64,000 nt of DNA from contig NZ_VDET01000001.1 of assembly GCF_006381105.1 (NCBI RefSeq), positions 231,434-295,433 on the forward strand, read 5' to 3'. A program made the translations under genes and the position numbers. The notes below the pieces were generated by a model that worked only from the letters and a program-made list of their open reading frames with translations, did no database searches and was not told where the DNA came from. Positions 38,718 through 47,511 of this stretch are shown one piece after another. The first letter of the stretch is position 1, and the number at the start of each line of letters is the position of its first letter. The DNA is from Flavicella sediminum. GTDB taxonomy: Bacteria; Bacteroidota; Bacteroidia; Flavobacteriales; Flavobacteriaceae.

Positions 38718-39671
38718 ATGAAAATAAAACCAACGTACATCGAAGGAGATTTCACGAAGAGTGAATTTTTCAACAATCAAAGCCGTTTGGTATGTGGTTG
38801 TTCTGGTTTAGGAGGAGTTTGGAGACCGATAGAAGAATCTGTGGCTGTTGGCACAATTTTGCATGCATTGGAAAACGGTATTCGCGTTTTTGATACATCT
38901 CCATCGTACAATAAATCGCAATTGTTTTTAGGAAAAGCTTTAAGACAATGGGAAGGTGAAAAACCTTTTATCAGTACCAAAGTAGGGCGTTTACAAGCTG
39001 AAAAAGCAGACGATTGTGTGGTAGATTATTCTCCTGAAACCATGCGTAAAAGCGTATATGAAAGTCTTGACTTGTTAGGATTGGATAAAATTGATTTGTT
39101 GTTTTTACATGAGCCTCACTTGGTTCCTGTAGAAAAAATGGATGAAATTATGGATTGTTTACAATCTTTTAAAAAAGAAGGAATTGTAGGTAAGCTTGGT
39201 GTTGGCGGAAATCCAATTGATCGTTTTTACCCGCATTTAATCAAAAAGAATTTTGATGTGGTTTCTGGGTTTTTAAAGATGGACGCCTGTAATCTTTCTG
39301 CTTTTGAAAGAGATGTGCCTCAGCTTAAGAAAGAAAACATAGCTTACTATGGAGCTTCTGCTTTGCATATGGGCTTATTGGGAAGACGCTTGGAGGAATA
39401 CAATGCAGACAGACCTAATAACGAATGGATTACAAATTTAGACGTGGATATTGCTGTTGAAGTAAATAAAATTGCTAAAAAGTACGATATGCCTTTGTCT
39501 CGATTGGCCATGAGGTTTGTGTATTCATTAAAAGAAGCAGACAGGGTTGTGGTTGGTCCTACGAGTAAAGAACAGGTATCAGATATTTTAAGTTCTTGGA
39601 ACGAAGGGAAATTGCCTGAAGCTATTTTTAATGAAATTGTAAACGTGATTGAAGAGTTCAGAAAGAGGTAA
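38718..39671 (+). CDS. Aldo/keto reductase, L-galactose/L-fucose 1-dehydrogenase-like
   Basis: A 317-residue aldo/keto reductase with the full catalytic set: D and Y in VFDTSPSYNKS, K in ISTKVGR and H in LFLHEPH. The family includes L-fucose, D-threo-aldose and plant L-galactose dehydrogenases, which oxidise the sugar at C1 to the lactone with NAD(P). It would be the first oxidation step, handing the lactone to the hydrolase encoded just upstream. L-fucose is an alternative substrate, but no fuconate dehydratase or fuculose enzymes are present here. Confidence 0.86.
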   Translation: MKIKPTYIEGDFTKSEFFNNQSRLVCGCSGLGGVWRPIEESVAVGTILHALENGIRVFDTSPSYNKSQLFLGKALRQWEGEKPFISTKVGRLQAEKADDCVVDYSPETMRKSVYESLDLLGLDKIDLLFLHEPHLVPVEKMDEIMDCLQSFKKEGIVGKLGVGGNPIDRFYPHLIKKNFDVVSGFLKMDACNLSAFERDVPQLKKENIAYYGASALHMGLLGRRLEEYNADRPNNEWITNLDVDIAVEVNKIAKKYDMPLSRLAMRFVYSLKEADRVVVGPTSKEQVSDILSSWNEGKLPEAIFNEIVNVIEEFRKR

Positions 39672-39715
39672 TTTATTTTAGCATGAATTCAAAACATAAA
39701 TATTAAAATATTATC

Positions 39716-39748
39716 AGGACAAATCGTTTGTCATAAACGTTTTGTCCT
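39716..39748 (+). terminator. Hairpin between the aldose dehydrogenase and fucP genes
   Basis: AGGACAAA...TTTGTCCT plus an inner CGTTT/AAACG (one mismatch), then a T-rich run. fucP may depend on readthrough or a promoter of its own. Confidence 0.65.
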
Positions 39749-39782
39749 TTTATTTTTACAAACCGAAACTAAATTTAAAAAC

Positions 39783-41120
39783 ATGAATAAATTATCGAAA
39801 ATTCCAGTAGTAAAAAAAGAGCTACTGTTTCCATTTATTATCATCACCTCTTTATTCGCCTTATGGGGTATTGCCAATGATTTAACAAACCCAATGGTGT
39901 CGGCATTTAAAAAAGTAATGCCTGAATTGTCAAATGTGCAAGCTTCTTTGGTACAGTTTGCTTTTTACTTTGGGTATTTCTTTATGGCTTTGCCAGCTGC
40001 TTTGTTTATCAGAAAATACAGCTATAAATCAGGAATTATTTTAGGACTTTGCTTGTATGCAATTGGAGCCTTCTTGTTTTACCCAGCTGCGGCTTATGAG
40101 GAGTTTAATTATTTTTTGGTATCGCTATGGGTTATTACTTGTGGACTGGCCTTTTTAGAAACAACTTCAAATCCGTTAATTTTGGCCTTAGGTGACAAAG
40201 AAACGGCAACACAGCGTTTAAACCTAGCGCAAGCATTTAACCCTATTGGATCATTAATGGGAATGATCGTTGCTCAGCAATTTGTGATTTCTGCTTTAAG
40301 ATCGGATGATAAAGATGCTTCTGGAGCTTTGATCTATGATACCTTATCGGAAACAGCAAAAGCAGCTGTTAGAGAAAATGACTTAGGAGTGATTAGTGTA
40401 CCTTATATTTTATTAGGATTGGTGGTATTGGCAATTATGGTAATCATTATTTTTACGAAAATACCAAAGACTTCTGAGGAAGATAAACTTTCTTTATCAG
40501 CATCGTTTAAATTATTGTTCGCTAATAAAAATTATGTGCATGGTGTCATTGCGCAAGCTTTCTACGTGGGAGCTCAAATTATGTGTTGGACATATATTTT
40601 TCAATATGTAGATAATATCAATGAAAGTTTGGCAGAATCAGAGCAATTAACGGCGACTTGGTTCAATGTGGCAGCAATGATTATTTTCTTGACAGGTAGA
40701 TGGATTGGTACAGGTTTAATGAAAACAATTAACCCTTCTAAAATATTAATGTTATTTGGTATTGGAGGAGTTGTTTGTGCGGCTGGAGCAATTGTTTTAC
40801 AAGGAGTTCCAGGGTTGTATTCTCTTGTAGGTGTGTCTTTGTTTATGTCTATTATGTTTCCAACAATTTATGGAATTGCATTGAAAAATATGGGTGATGA
40901 AGCTAAAATTGGTTCGGCTGGTTTGGTAATGGCCATTGTAGGTGGAGCTTTTATGCCAGTTGTGCAAGGAAGTATTTTAGATTGGGGTGGACCTGGATTT
41001 GCAGATGAGCAAATATTAGGATTTATACCTGAAGTGAATTTTTCATTTGTATTGCCTATGATTTGTTTGGCGGTAGTAGCACATTATGGTTATGCAACAT
41101 TAAAAAAATCTAATAACTAA
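39783..41120 (+). CDS. fucP: FucP-family sugar:proton symporter
   Basis: A 445-residue, 12-helix MFS protein of the fucose permease family. The signature FALWGIANDLTNPMVSAF holds the conserved asparagine and aspartate of FucP, and CGLAFLETTSNPLILALG holds the proton-coupling glutamate. E. coli FucP carries L-fucose, and L-galactose is its 6-hydroxy analogue, so uptake of either fits. It lies 5 bases before the mutarotase gene and 112 bp after the aldose dehydrogenase gene. Confidence 0.92.
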   Translation: MNKLSKIPVVKKELLFPFIIITSLFALWGIANDLTNPMVSAFKKVMPELSNVQASLVQFAFYFGYFFMALPAALFIRKYSYKSGIILGLCLYAIGAFLFYPAAAYEEFNYFLVSLWVITCGLAFLETTSNPLILALGDKETATQRLNLAQAFNPIGSLMGMIVAQQFVISALRSDDKDASGALIYDTLSETAKAAVRENDLGVISVPYILLGLVVLAIMVIIIFTKIPKTSEEDKLSLSASFKLLFANKNYVHGVIAQAFYVGAQIMCWTYIFQYVDNINESLAESEQLTATWFNVAAMIIFLTGRWIGTGLMKTINPSKILMLFGIGGVVCAAGAIVLQGVPGLYSLVGVSLFMSIMFPTIYGIALKNMGDEAKIGSAGLVMAIVGGAFMPVVQGSILDWGGPGFADEQILGFIPEVNFSFVLPMICLAVVAHYGYATLKKSNN

Positions 41121-41125
41121 TAATT

Positions 41126-41467
41126 ATGAGTACGAAAAGATATTGTTATTCTTGCGATTTAAAAGATGATTCTAAACTAATAGCAGAATATAAAGCATAC
41201 CATGCTGCCGGAAATGCATGGCCAGAAATTACAAAAAGCATCAAAGATGCCGGAATTGTAGATATGCAAATTTACCTAACAGGAAATCGTATGTTTATGA
41301 TTATGGAAGTAGATGAAACTTTCGATCCTGCAAAGAAAGCAGAAATGGATGCCAACAATCCTAAAGTACAGGAGTGGGAAAACCTTATGTGGAATTACCA
41401 GCAAGAATTGCCTTGGGCAAAGGATGGTGAAAAATGGATTGCTTTGGAGCAAGTGTTTCAATTGTAA
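41126..41467 (+). CDS. RhaM/FucU-like sugar mutarotase (DUF718)
   Basis: A 113-residue protein of the L-rhamnose mutarotase family, interconverting alpha and beta anomers. Family features seen: RYCYSCDLKDDSKLIAEYKAYH with its histidine, the tyrosine in MQIYLTGNRM, a metal-free dimer fold, and WENLMWNYQQELPWAK with paired tryptophans. It supplies the anomer needed by the aldose dehydrogenase encoded upstream. Last gene of the run, followed by a clear terminator. Confidence 0.9.
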   Translation: MSTKRYCYSCDLKDDSKLIAEYKAYHAAGNAWPEITKSIKDAGIVDMQIYLTGNRMFMIMEVDETFDPAKKAEMDANNPKVQEWENLMWNYQQELPWAKDGEKWIALEQVFQL

Positions 41468-41493
41468 TTCAATTTAAAATTATAAATAAGAAT

Positions 41494-41523
41494 AAAAAAG
41501 TCAGACTAGCGTCTGGCTTTTTT
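41494..41523 (+). terminator. Terminator after the mutarotase gene
   Basis: Stem AGTCAGAC/GTCTGGCT (one G.U) with loop TAGC, flanked by A and T runs. Confidence 0.8.
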
Positions 41524-41583
41524 TATGAAGTGCATAGGAGGAGTTCCTATAGAGAATTAGTGAGTTGAAAGTTTGAAGCATAA

Positions 41584-41617
41584 AAAAACCGTAAAGAAAT
41601 ACATCTTTACGGTTTTT
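41584..41617 (-). terminator. Terminator after tRNA-Phe
   Basis: A 13-bp perfect stem (AAAAACCGTAAAG) with an 8-base loop, starting 4 bases past the tRNA 3' end and followed by T on the minus strand. Confidence 0.85.
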
Positions 41618-41620
41618 AAG

Positions 41621-41693
41621 TGGTGCCTCCAGGAATCGAACCAGGGACACATGGATTTTCAGTCCATTGCTCTACCAACTGAGCTAAGGCACC
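41621..41693 (-). tRNA. tRNA-Phe (anticodon GAA)
   Basis: 73 nucleotides on the minus strand, from GGTGCCT to AGGCACC plus discriminator A. The D stem GCTC/GAGC and anticodon stem ATGGA/TCCAT with loop CTGAAAA give anticodon GAA. The T loop is TTCGATT. CCA is not encoded; the next bases are CTTAAA. The T stem pairs CCTGG with CCTGG, leaving one T.T mismatch (51-63). A TATATTTG -7 element is at 41739-41746. Confidence 0.95.
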
Positions 41694-42149
41694 ATTGCTA
41701 CTAAGACTTAAGAACTACTCTATTTGTCAAAGCGGTTGCAAATATACATGTTTTAAGTTAATAAAATAATTATGGGACAAGAAAATTTTATAAATTTCAA
41801 TAAAATAAAGTTTTTGAAATCAAATTGATTTGACGTTAGTTAAAAGTAATATGTGTTTTGTGAAAGAAGCTATAAAACTAGTTGCCTAATTGAAAGGGTA
41901 TAAGAGTTGAATAACACCTTTTTTTATAATTAGAACCTGTCTTGACTCGGTAAAAATAGTAGCTATTAAAACAATAAAAAATTGAGTAGCTAGAGGTTTA
42001 CTTGTTTTTATCGATGATTATTTTTCACTTTAAGTGTTTAAATAAGAATAAACTTAAAATTCAGCCACAAATAGTTTAACTTTAAACTCAACTACATATA
42101 GTTTGTCATTATTGGATGTTGTTACTTACATCTATAAAAAGGAATAGAG
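41694..42149. other. 456-bp intergenic stretch
   Basis: Holds the likely tRNA-Phe promoter (TATATTTG on the minus strand, 41739-41746) and, before the gene at 42150, two imperfect copies of ACA(A/T)ATAGTTT about 27 bp apart (near 42068 and 42095). I find no coding potential or RNA structure otherwise. Confidence 0.4.
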
Positions 42150-42632
42150 ATGCTAGGAAAAATACTAAATATTAGGAAAACTAATTACACTTCTGACTTG
42201 AACGAAGAAAATTTAAAGAAAAAAGTGGAAGCGATCTTTGCTCAAGGGACTTTAAGTTTTGTCGGGAGGTTTTCAAATAAAAGTGAGTTTACGGCCTATG
42301 ATAAATTGAGGGTGGTTGCTTGGCATATGCCGAACTTTAAAAGAAAATCGGCGTATTTAAAAGGGGAAATAATAAAACTTGAAAAAGGGGTGTTGTTAAA
42401 AGTACATAGCAACCCCAATGTTATTTTGTCCATTTTCGCATTACTTTCAGTCTTAATTGGTGCGGCAATAACTTTAGCTGCAGAGTCTATTCATAAAAAC
42501 AAACAATTTTTCTTAATTGGCTGTATACTTATCATCGTTGGTATTTTGTATTATTTCGTTGGACGCTTTTTAAGAAACAGACTTCAGAAAAATTTTGAGC
42601 AGTATTTAGGGCTGCCAAAGATGAAGCTATAA
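42150..42632 (+). CDS. Small membrane protein, unassigned
   Basis: A 160-residue protein I do not recognise. A mixed soluble N-terminal half (about 1-88, with FVGRFSNKSEFTAYDKLRVVAWHMPNF) is followed by two membrane helices (about 91-112 and 118-140) and a basic cytoplasmic tail. It stands alone, with long gaps on both sides and a start preceded by AAAGGAATAG. Function unknown. Confidence 0.65.
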   Translation: MLGKILNIRKTNYTSDLNEENLKKKVEAIFAQGTLSFVGRFSNKSEFTAYDKLRVVAWHMPNFKRKSAYLKGEIIKLEKGVLLKVHSNPNVILSIFALLSVLIGAAITLAAESIHKNKQFFLIGCILIIVGILYYFVGRFLRNRLQKNFEQYLGLPKMKL

Positions 42633-42862
42633 ATTTCTTTCTCTTGTAACTTTTTGTAGTGGTATTTATTGTGCGCTGGGCTATTATTTTTAGAAATATG
42701 CTTATGAACCTACAACTGTTCAAAACTTTTCTTCATTTTACAGCTATTAGTCTGTAATGTTGTTGACTATTGTTTAGTTTTAGAAAAAAATATTTTCACC
42801 TGTAGTTTAGTCTAGCTTTCACCAATTCAAGACTAGACCAAACCTTAATCATAACCACAAAT

Positions 42863-43351
42863 ATGAACACACAAAACAAGAGAGTAGCAGTACTAGGAAA
42901 TTTCAAAGCGCTAATTTTAATTTGTTTGCTGGCCTTTGTAGGCTGTGGCGAATCGGATGCTGGAAATGAGATGGATGTAGCTCCGGAAACAACTGAGAAA
43001 AGCTATTCAATAACCGTTGGTGTGTTCATTCAAAACGGAAATACCTATACCGATCAAAACAAAGATCTTGTTTTTGTCACACAGGATGCTTGTCAGTCTT
43101 GGAGCAGAACGGCTTCTGGTGATGATCATAATGCTTCTTCACATTTGCATTACAATGCGGCAAAAAACACCAGCTACAATGCAACTACCGAAACCATTAC
43201 TTGGAAAGAATACGGCCCAGAAATAAGTCAGGAGTTAATTGATGCTACCTGTGACAATGGAAGTAACGGAGCTACTAAAACGGCAGACAAAACCAGCTAC
43301 CATGCAGATAAAAATTTCTTCTTAAAAATTAAAGCTGTTGTAGAACAATAG
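42863..43351 (+). CDS. Small secreted lipoprotein, unassigned
   Basis: A 162-residue protein with a lipoprotein signal (LLAFVGC, cysteine 28). The mature part has two cysteines (DACQSWSR and DATCDNG), many H, N and T residues, and repeats of the type Y-N/H-A (HYNAAKNTSYNATTE, TSYHADKN). No known family recognised. It stands alone, followed by an 88-bp gap to the membrane protein at 43440. Confidence 0.65.
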   Translation: MNTQNKRVAVLGNFKALILICLLAFVGCGESDAGNEMDVAPETTEKSYSITVGVFIQNGNTYTDQNKDLVFVTQDACQSWSRTASGDDHNASSHLHYNAAKNTSYNATTETITWKEYGPEISQELIDATCDNGSNGATKTADKTSYHADKNFFLKIKAVVEQ

Positions 43352-43439
43352 GAGGTGAAAAGGACAATGCTTTATATGTTGTAGCATCCTTGTTTGACAT
43401 TGCATATGGATCCTATTTACTTTATTTTCGTTAAAAAAA

Positions 43440-43850
43440 ATGAAGAATCAAAAATTAGCAATAAAAATACTGCTAGGTATATTTACAGCAGTTATCCTAT
43501 TTCATATAAGCATACTTTTAAAAATTGTTCCTTATGAAATTACTTGGGGCGGCAGGTTGAAAAATGATACAGAAATGTATGTGTTTGAAAGTCTTTCCCT
43601 ATTGATTAATAGTTTACTAATTGCGGTTCTTCTTATGAAAGGAAATTATATAAAAGCATTCCTCTCTACAAAAACAGTGTCTGTAATTTTATGGGTCTTT
43701 TGTGTGCTTTTTGGACTAAACACAATTGGAAATATTTTTGCAGAAACAAATTTTGAGAAATTTTTTACTATTATTACCCTAGCAAGTTCCTTTTTAATTT
43801 GGTCTATTTTAAGAAGTGATAAAAAAATAACTACTAATTCAGAAAAATAG
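43440..43850 (+). CDS. Four-helix membrane protein, unassigned
   Basis: 136 residues with four hydrophobic segments (about 8-28, 48-66, 77-97, 105-122), and charged ends. I do not recognise the family. The stop is followed after 4 bases by the start of an AraC-type regulator, so the two are probably translated together and may form a small regulated unit. Confidence 0.65.
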   Translation: MKNQKLAIKILLGIFTAVILFHISILLKIVPYEITWGGRLKNDTEMYVFESLSLLINSLLIAVLLMKGNYIKAFLSTKTVSVILWVFCVLFGLNTIGNIFAETNFEKFFTIITLASSFLIWSILRSDKKITTNSEK

Positions 43851-43854
43851 TTCC

Positions 43855-44718
43855 TTGAAGAATATTCCTAACATAGCCTTTGAAAGCAAAGAGCAAACAA
43901 AAGATTTTGAATTTCTGAATCTAGCCAATTTGTTTGCAAGAATTCCTACAATTTCAGATCACAATCCTACCGAACCTCACAGAGTTACTTTTTTTGCTTT
44001 GCTTATTGTTACCAAGGGAACGGGAACACATCAAGTGGATTTAAAGGAATATCTTTTAGAAGCAGGATCGGTGTTGAAAATTGCCAAAGGACAGGTGCAT
44101 GCTTTTCAGAAAAATGCAACGTACGAAGGTTTTTTAATCCTTTTTACGGAAAATTTTGTGTTGAATTATTTTTCAAAATCATCGATCAATATTATTTCTC
44201 ATTTGTACAATTACCATATTACTCCTCCGATTGCCAAGGATGAAAAATTAAACGAGGAATTTCTGAACCAGTTTTTACAGGAGCTAGAAATAGAAAACAG
44301 TTATGCCAAAAAAAATATAATTGCGGCTTTGTTAGAATTGTATTTTTTGAGATTGGAACGCAAGTCGCAGCACAACAAATTAGAAGGCACTCAGGTAAAA
44401 CAGCACCAACTTTTTATTCAATTTAAAAATTTAGTGGAAAGCCAATACACCACCACGCGTAACGTAAAGGATTATGCCAATATGTTGCTAGTATCTACAA
44501 AGCTCTTAAACCAAGTGGTGAAGTTTTTCACCTTAAATACGGCCAAAGCATTTATAGATGAATATGTTGTGTTAGAAGTAAAGCGTGCCATTGTGAGTAC
44601 CGATAAAAGCTTGAAGGAAATTGCTTATGAAGTCGGTTTTGATGAGGTGACCAATTTCACCAAATTCTTTAAAAAGCACACCCATACAACTCCAAAACAA
44701 TTTAAAGAGACTGTATAA
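43855..44718 (+). CDS. AraC-family transcriptional regulator (TTG start)
   Basis: A 287-residue regulator: N-terminal cupin-like sensing domain (about 30-140, GTGTHQVDLKEYLLEAGSVLKIAKGQVHAF) and C-terminal double helix-turn-helix (about 190-285, DYANMLLVSTKLLNQVVKFF, SLKEIAYEVGFDEVTNFTKFFKKHTHTTPKQF). The only in-frame start that keeps the cupin is TTG, 4 bases after the previous stop. A likely target is the nearby gene at 44817 or 45464, whose spacing suggests separate units. Confidence 0.9.
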   Translation: MKNIPNIAFESKEQTKDFEFLNLANLFARIPTISDHNPTEPHRVTFFALLIVTKGTGTHQVDLKEYLLEAGSVLKIAKGQVHAFQKNATYEGFLILFTENFVLNYFSKSSINIISHLYNYHITPPIAKDEKLNEEFLNQFLQELEIENSYAKKNIIAALLELYFLRLERKSQHNKLEGTQVKQHQLFIQFKNLVESQYTTTRNVKDYANMLLVSTKLLNQVVKFFTLNTAKAFIDEYVVLEVKRAIVSTDKSLKEIAYEVGFDEVTNFTKFFKKHTHTTPKQFKETV

Positions 44719-44816
44719 AAGGTTTCTGCGCATATTTACCATTATTTCCCGAACATTGACCTAGTCGTTTCTTTTAGATCGAGTTATTTTTGTATAAATT
44801 TTAAAATCCTTAAAAA

Positions 44817-45266
44817 ATGAAAACAAAATTAGTCGCATTTATTTTTCTTAGCTTATTTAGTATAGGTCTTAGTTTTGCACAAAACAAAAAAACAGAAGAA
44901 ACGAAATTTCAGTTTGCACAGCCAGAGCATTTTTTAGATGGCTATTCTTTTAATTTTCAATACCAAAATGGAACGGCCATACATATGGAGTTTTATAAGG
45001 GGAAAGCCAAATATGAATGGTTGCTTGGACCAGGAAAAGGAAACGGAAATAGTGATATTCCATATCGTTCTCGTAAAATTGGCAATGATTTGTATTTGGT
45101 TAACTGGCATGAAGTTGGTTTAAAAGATTACCTAACTATTGTTTTTGATTTTAACAATATGACGGTTCATAGTTCTATAATTATTGGCTATGAAAACAAA
45201 CCCGAAAGAACCTTAAAAACTGTTTTTAGAAGTGGCGTTATTGATCATTTAAAAAGAACAGAATAA
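44817..45266 (+). CDS. Secreted MoaF-like small protein
   Basis: 149 residues with a cleavable signal (1-21, GLSFAQ). The mature part (GYSFNFQYQNGTAIHMEFYKGKAKYEW, YLVNWHEVGLKDYLTIVFDFNNMTVHSSIIIG) resembles the MoaF/lipocalin-like beta-barrel group of small binding proteins. Ligand unknown. It follows the AraC regulator by 98 bp and has its own terminator. Confidence 0.6.
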   Translation: MKTKLVAFIFLSLFSIGLSFAQNKKTEETKFQFAQPEHFLDGYSFNFQYQNGTAIHMEFYKGKAKYEWLLGPGKGNGNSDIPYRSRKIGNDLYLVNWHEVGLKDYLTIVFDFNNMTVHSSIIIGYENKPERTLKTVFRSGVIDHLKRTE

Positions 45267-45290
45267 AAATAACAACCCCTGTGATTCCTA

Positions 45291-45323
45291 AATCTGATAA
45301 ATGCCTTTGGTGTTTGTCAGATT
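45291..45323 (+). terminator. Terminator after the MoaF-like gene
   Basis: AATCTGATAAA paired with TTTGTCAGATT (one wobble), then ten T. Confidence 0.75.
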
Positions 45324-45463
45324 TTTTTTTGTTTTAAGCTTTTTGAGAAAACAAACGGTAAAATAAGAATAGTCTCATATTTACCATTTTTTGAGCTGTT
45401 TTGATCACGGCTCTGCTATTCTATTTTAGCAATTTTGTCGTACAATATAAAAACATAAAAAAA

Positions 45464-46423
45464 ATGAAATCTTTTAAATTAAAATTTTTAGTACTAGTAG
45501 TAGCATCTCTATCAATTTACTCTTGTAGAAATGATGATGACCATAGAAATGCACAAGTAATTGTTGATTTTGGAACGGCTCCTGCTAGTTCTATGATTAC
45601 CACAGGAACAGTAAATGTAATTACTGAAAACGAAGTGCGATACCATACAATTAATTTTGGTGAAGCACCATATACGGTAACACTTGTTGAAACAGAAAAC
45701 AATATTGTTTTGGTAGATTTAGGTCCTGCGCCTGCCTTTGCAGCAGAATTGAAAAATTATTACGATGCCATTGACAAGCCTGGAGCTGTAATTATTACGC
45801 ACAACCACGGTGACCATTACGGTGGCGCGGGTAGTTTTACCGATTTAGATTTTTTTGCAGAAAGTGTTGTTGCCAATCAATTAAACAACACAGATGAGTT
45901 TACCACTTTGTACAGTCAAGATGTTATAGCGGTTAGTGCTACTCAAAAAATAGGTGACTTAAACTTTAATTTCGACAAAGTTTCTAATGCAGAAACGGGA
46001 GAAAATGGCTATGTGTACAATGAAGAGCACCAAGTTTTATTTGCAGGAGATTTAGTATATAATTTAACACATCCTTATATTAGAGAGTATACGCCTAAAG
46101 ATGCAGAAGACGAAATAGACAATTGGGTTGCAGGTTTGACAACTTTAAAAACAGAGTTTTCTACTTACACCTACTTATTTGTAGGTCACAATGGTTCTCG
46201 TTCTGATCTAGTAACAGCAATTGATGAAAACATTAACTATTTGCAAACAGCAAAAGGATTGATTAAAGGAACACAAACACTTACTGCAGGAGGTACAGCT
46301 AGTACGAATCAAGAAGTAATTGATGAACTTGAATTGTTATATCCTAATTATAAAGAAGGTGGACTTTCTTTAGCACTTCCAAATGCTTTCTTTCCTGGAG
46401 ATACAGGAGCAGATTGGTTTTAA
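45464..46423 (+). CDS. Metallo-beta-lactamase-fold lipoprotein
   Basis: I start at ATG 45464 (319 residues), where a lipoprotein signal begins (MKSFKLK, then SIYSC); an in-frame ATG at 45401 would add a non-signal leader. The zinc motif is HNHGDHYGG, with later metal ligands likely in LFAGDLVYNLTHP and VGHNGSRSD. The fold is that of glyoxalase II-like hydrolases. Substrate unknown. A terminator follows at 46454-46496. Confidence 0.88.
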   Translation: MKSFKLKFLVLVVASLSIYSCRNDDDHRNAQVIVDFGTAPASSMITTGTVNVITENEVRYHTINFGEAPYTVTLVETENNIVLVDLGPAPAFAAELKNYYDAIDKPGAVIITHNHGDHYGGAGSFTDLDFFAESVVANQLNNTDEFTTLYSQDVIAVSATQKIGDLNFNFDKVSNAETGENGYVYNEEHQVLFAGDLVYNLTHPYIREYTPKDAEDEIDNWVAGLTTLKTEFSTYTYLFVGHNGSRSDLVTAIDENINYLQTAKGLIKGTQTLTAGGTASTNQEVIDELELLYPNYKEGGLSLALPNAFFPGDTGADWF

Positions 46424-46453
46424 TTAAAAAATAGAATTTTAAATTTAATCTAT

Positions 46454-46496
46454 AAACAGTAGGAATGGAAAGTATTTATTTCTATTTCTACTGTTT
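46454..46496 (+). terminator. Terminator after the metallo-hydrolase gene
   Basis: AAACAGTAGGAAT paired with ATTTCTACTGTT (one G.U), then a T run. Confidence 0.7.
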
Positions 46497-46513
46497 TTTT
46501 TATAACAATAAGT

Positions 46514-47140
46514 ATGGAGCTTACACTAGAAAATCAGATAAATAATACTTTAATAGAATTGTACAACGATTCAAAAAAGGATCAGCTTAAAATTATTAAA
46601 AGCTTGGCGAAAAGTGCTTTTAGAAAAATTCAACCAAAGGATTTTAAAGATGTATACCTGTCTATTTCTAAAAAACAAGGTGAAGATTTAAGTAGGTATA
46701 TAATAGCAAACAATTCAAAAAATATTATTGAGTTCGGAACTTCTTTTGGAATTTCTACGCTCTTTTTAGCACAAGGAATTAGAGAAACAAAAGGTCATAT
46801 TGTAACCACAGAATTAATTGTTTCTAAAGCTCAAAAGGCCATAGAAAATTTTAAAAAAGCTGGAGTAGATCATTTGATTGACGTACGAATTGGAGATGCC
46901 TTGCTTACTTTAAAAAATTATAAGGAGCCTATAGATTTATTGCTGTTAGATGGATGGAAGGATTTGTACTTACCGCTATTTCAACTATTGGAACCTAATT
47001 TTCATAAAAACACTTTAGTTTATGTGGACAATGCAAATATGAAAGATGCTCAGGTATTTTTGAAAACAATAGCTAAAAATCCTAAATACCAAATAGTGCC
47101 AAAATACAAGGGTAAAGTTGCTTGTATTAGCACAATATAA
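46514..47140 (+). CDS. Class I SAM-dependent O-methyltransferase-like protein
   Basis: 208 residues. SAM site IIEFGTSFGISTLFLA, then HIVTTELIVSKAQKAIENFKKAG and the acidic loop LLLLDGWKDLY typical of the YrrM/catechol O-methyltransferase group. No signal peptide. Substrate unknown; it stands alone between terminators. Confidence 0.85.
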   Translation: MELTLENQINNTLIELYNDSKKDQLKIIKSLAKSAFRKIQPKDFKDVYLSISKKQGEDLSRYIIANNSKNIIEFGTSFGISTLFLAQGIRETKGHIVTTELIVSKAQKAIENFKKAGVDHLIDVRIGDALLTLKNYKEPIDLLLLDGWKDLYLPLFQLLEPNFHKNTLVYVDNANMKDAQVFLKTIAKNPKYQIVPKYKGKVACISTI

Positions 47141-47299
47141 ATTTTTAGGAAAACCTTGTTTTTCTAGGGATGAAGAGCTTTTGTCCTTTTTAATAGAAAA
47201 AAATAGAAATTCAATAAAATCTCAGATGTACCATTTATAACACAGGATTTACCTTTGGTGGTTTCCTGTTTTAATCAATCTTTGAAAAAAAATAAAGGA

Positions 47300-47497
47300 A
47301 TGAGTCAAGTAGCCCAATGCCCAACTTGTGGTAGCAAAGCAAAAATTAAAGAAAAGGACGGAGTTACCAACTACCAGGCAGTCCAAGATGAAGAAGCCTT
47401 CAAAAAAATAAGCCAGCTAAAAAAAGCTATGGAAAAATTCAAAGCAAAATCGGAAGCGCTAGAAAAGGAAATAGAAGCTTTAAAATCAACACTATAA
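47300..47497 (+). CDS. Small zinc-ribbon-like coiled-coil protein
   Basis: 65 residues from ATG 47300, preceded by AAAGGA. One C-P-T-C pair (QCPTCGSKAKIK) near the start could bind half a zinc site, so a dimer or a partner may complete it. The rest is a charged coiled coil (about 30-65, KKISQLKKAMEKFKAKSEALEKEIEAL). It sits 14 bases before the haem membrane protein gene and may belong to that operon. Confidence 0.65.
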   Translation: MSQVAQCPTCGSKAKIKEKDGVTNYQAVQDEEAFKKISQLKKAMEKFKAKSEALEKEIEALKSTL

Positions 47498-47511
47498 TTT
47501 TAAAAACAACT

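Noticed and set aside
38718..41467. L-fucose catabolism
   Set aside because: FucP and the aldo/keto enzyme could use L-fucose, but no fucose isomerase, fuculokinase, fuculose aldolase or fuconate dehydratase is present, while the altronate route is complete. Kept as an alternative, not as the main call.
41694..42149. Possible small RNA in the long gap after tRNA-Phe
   Set aside because: No promoter-hairpin-T-run combination could be seen apart from the tRNA promoter.
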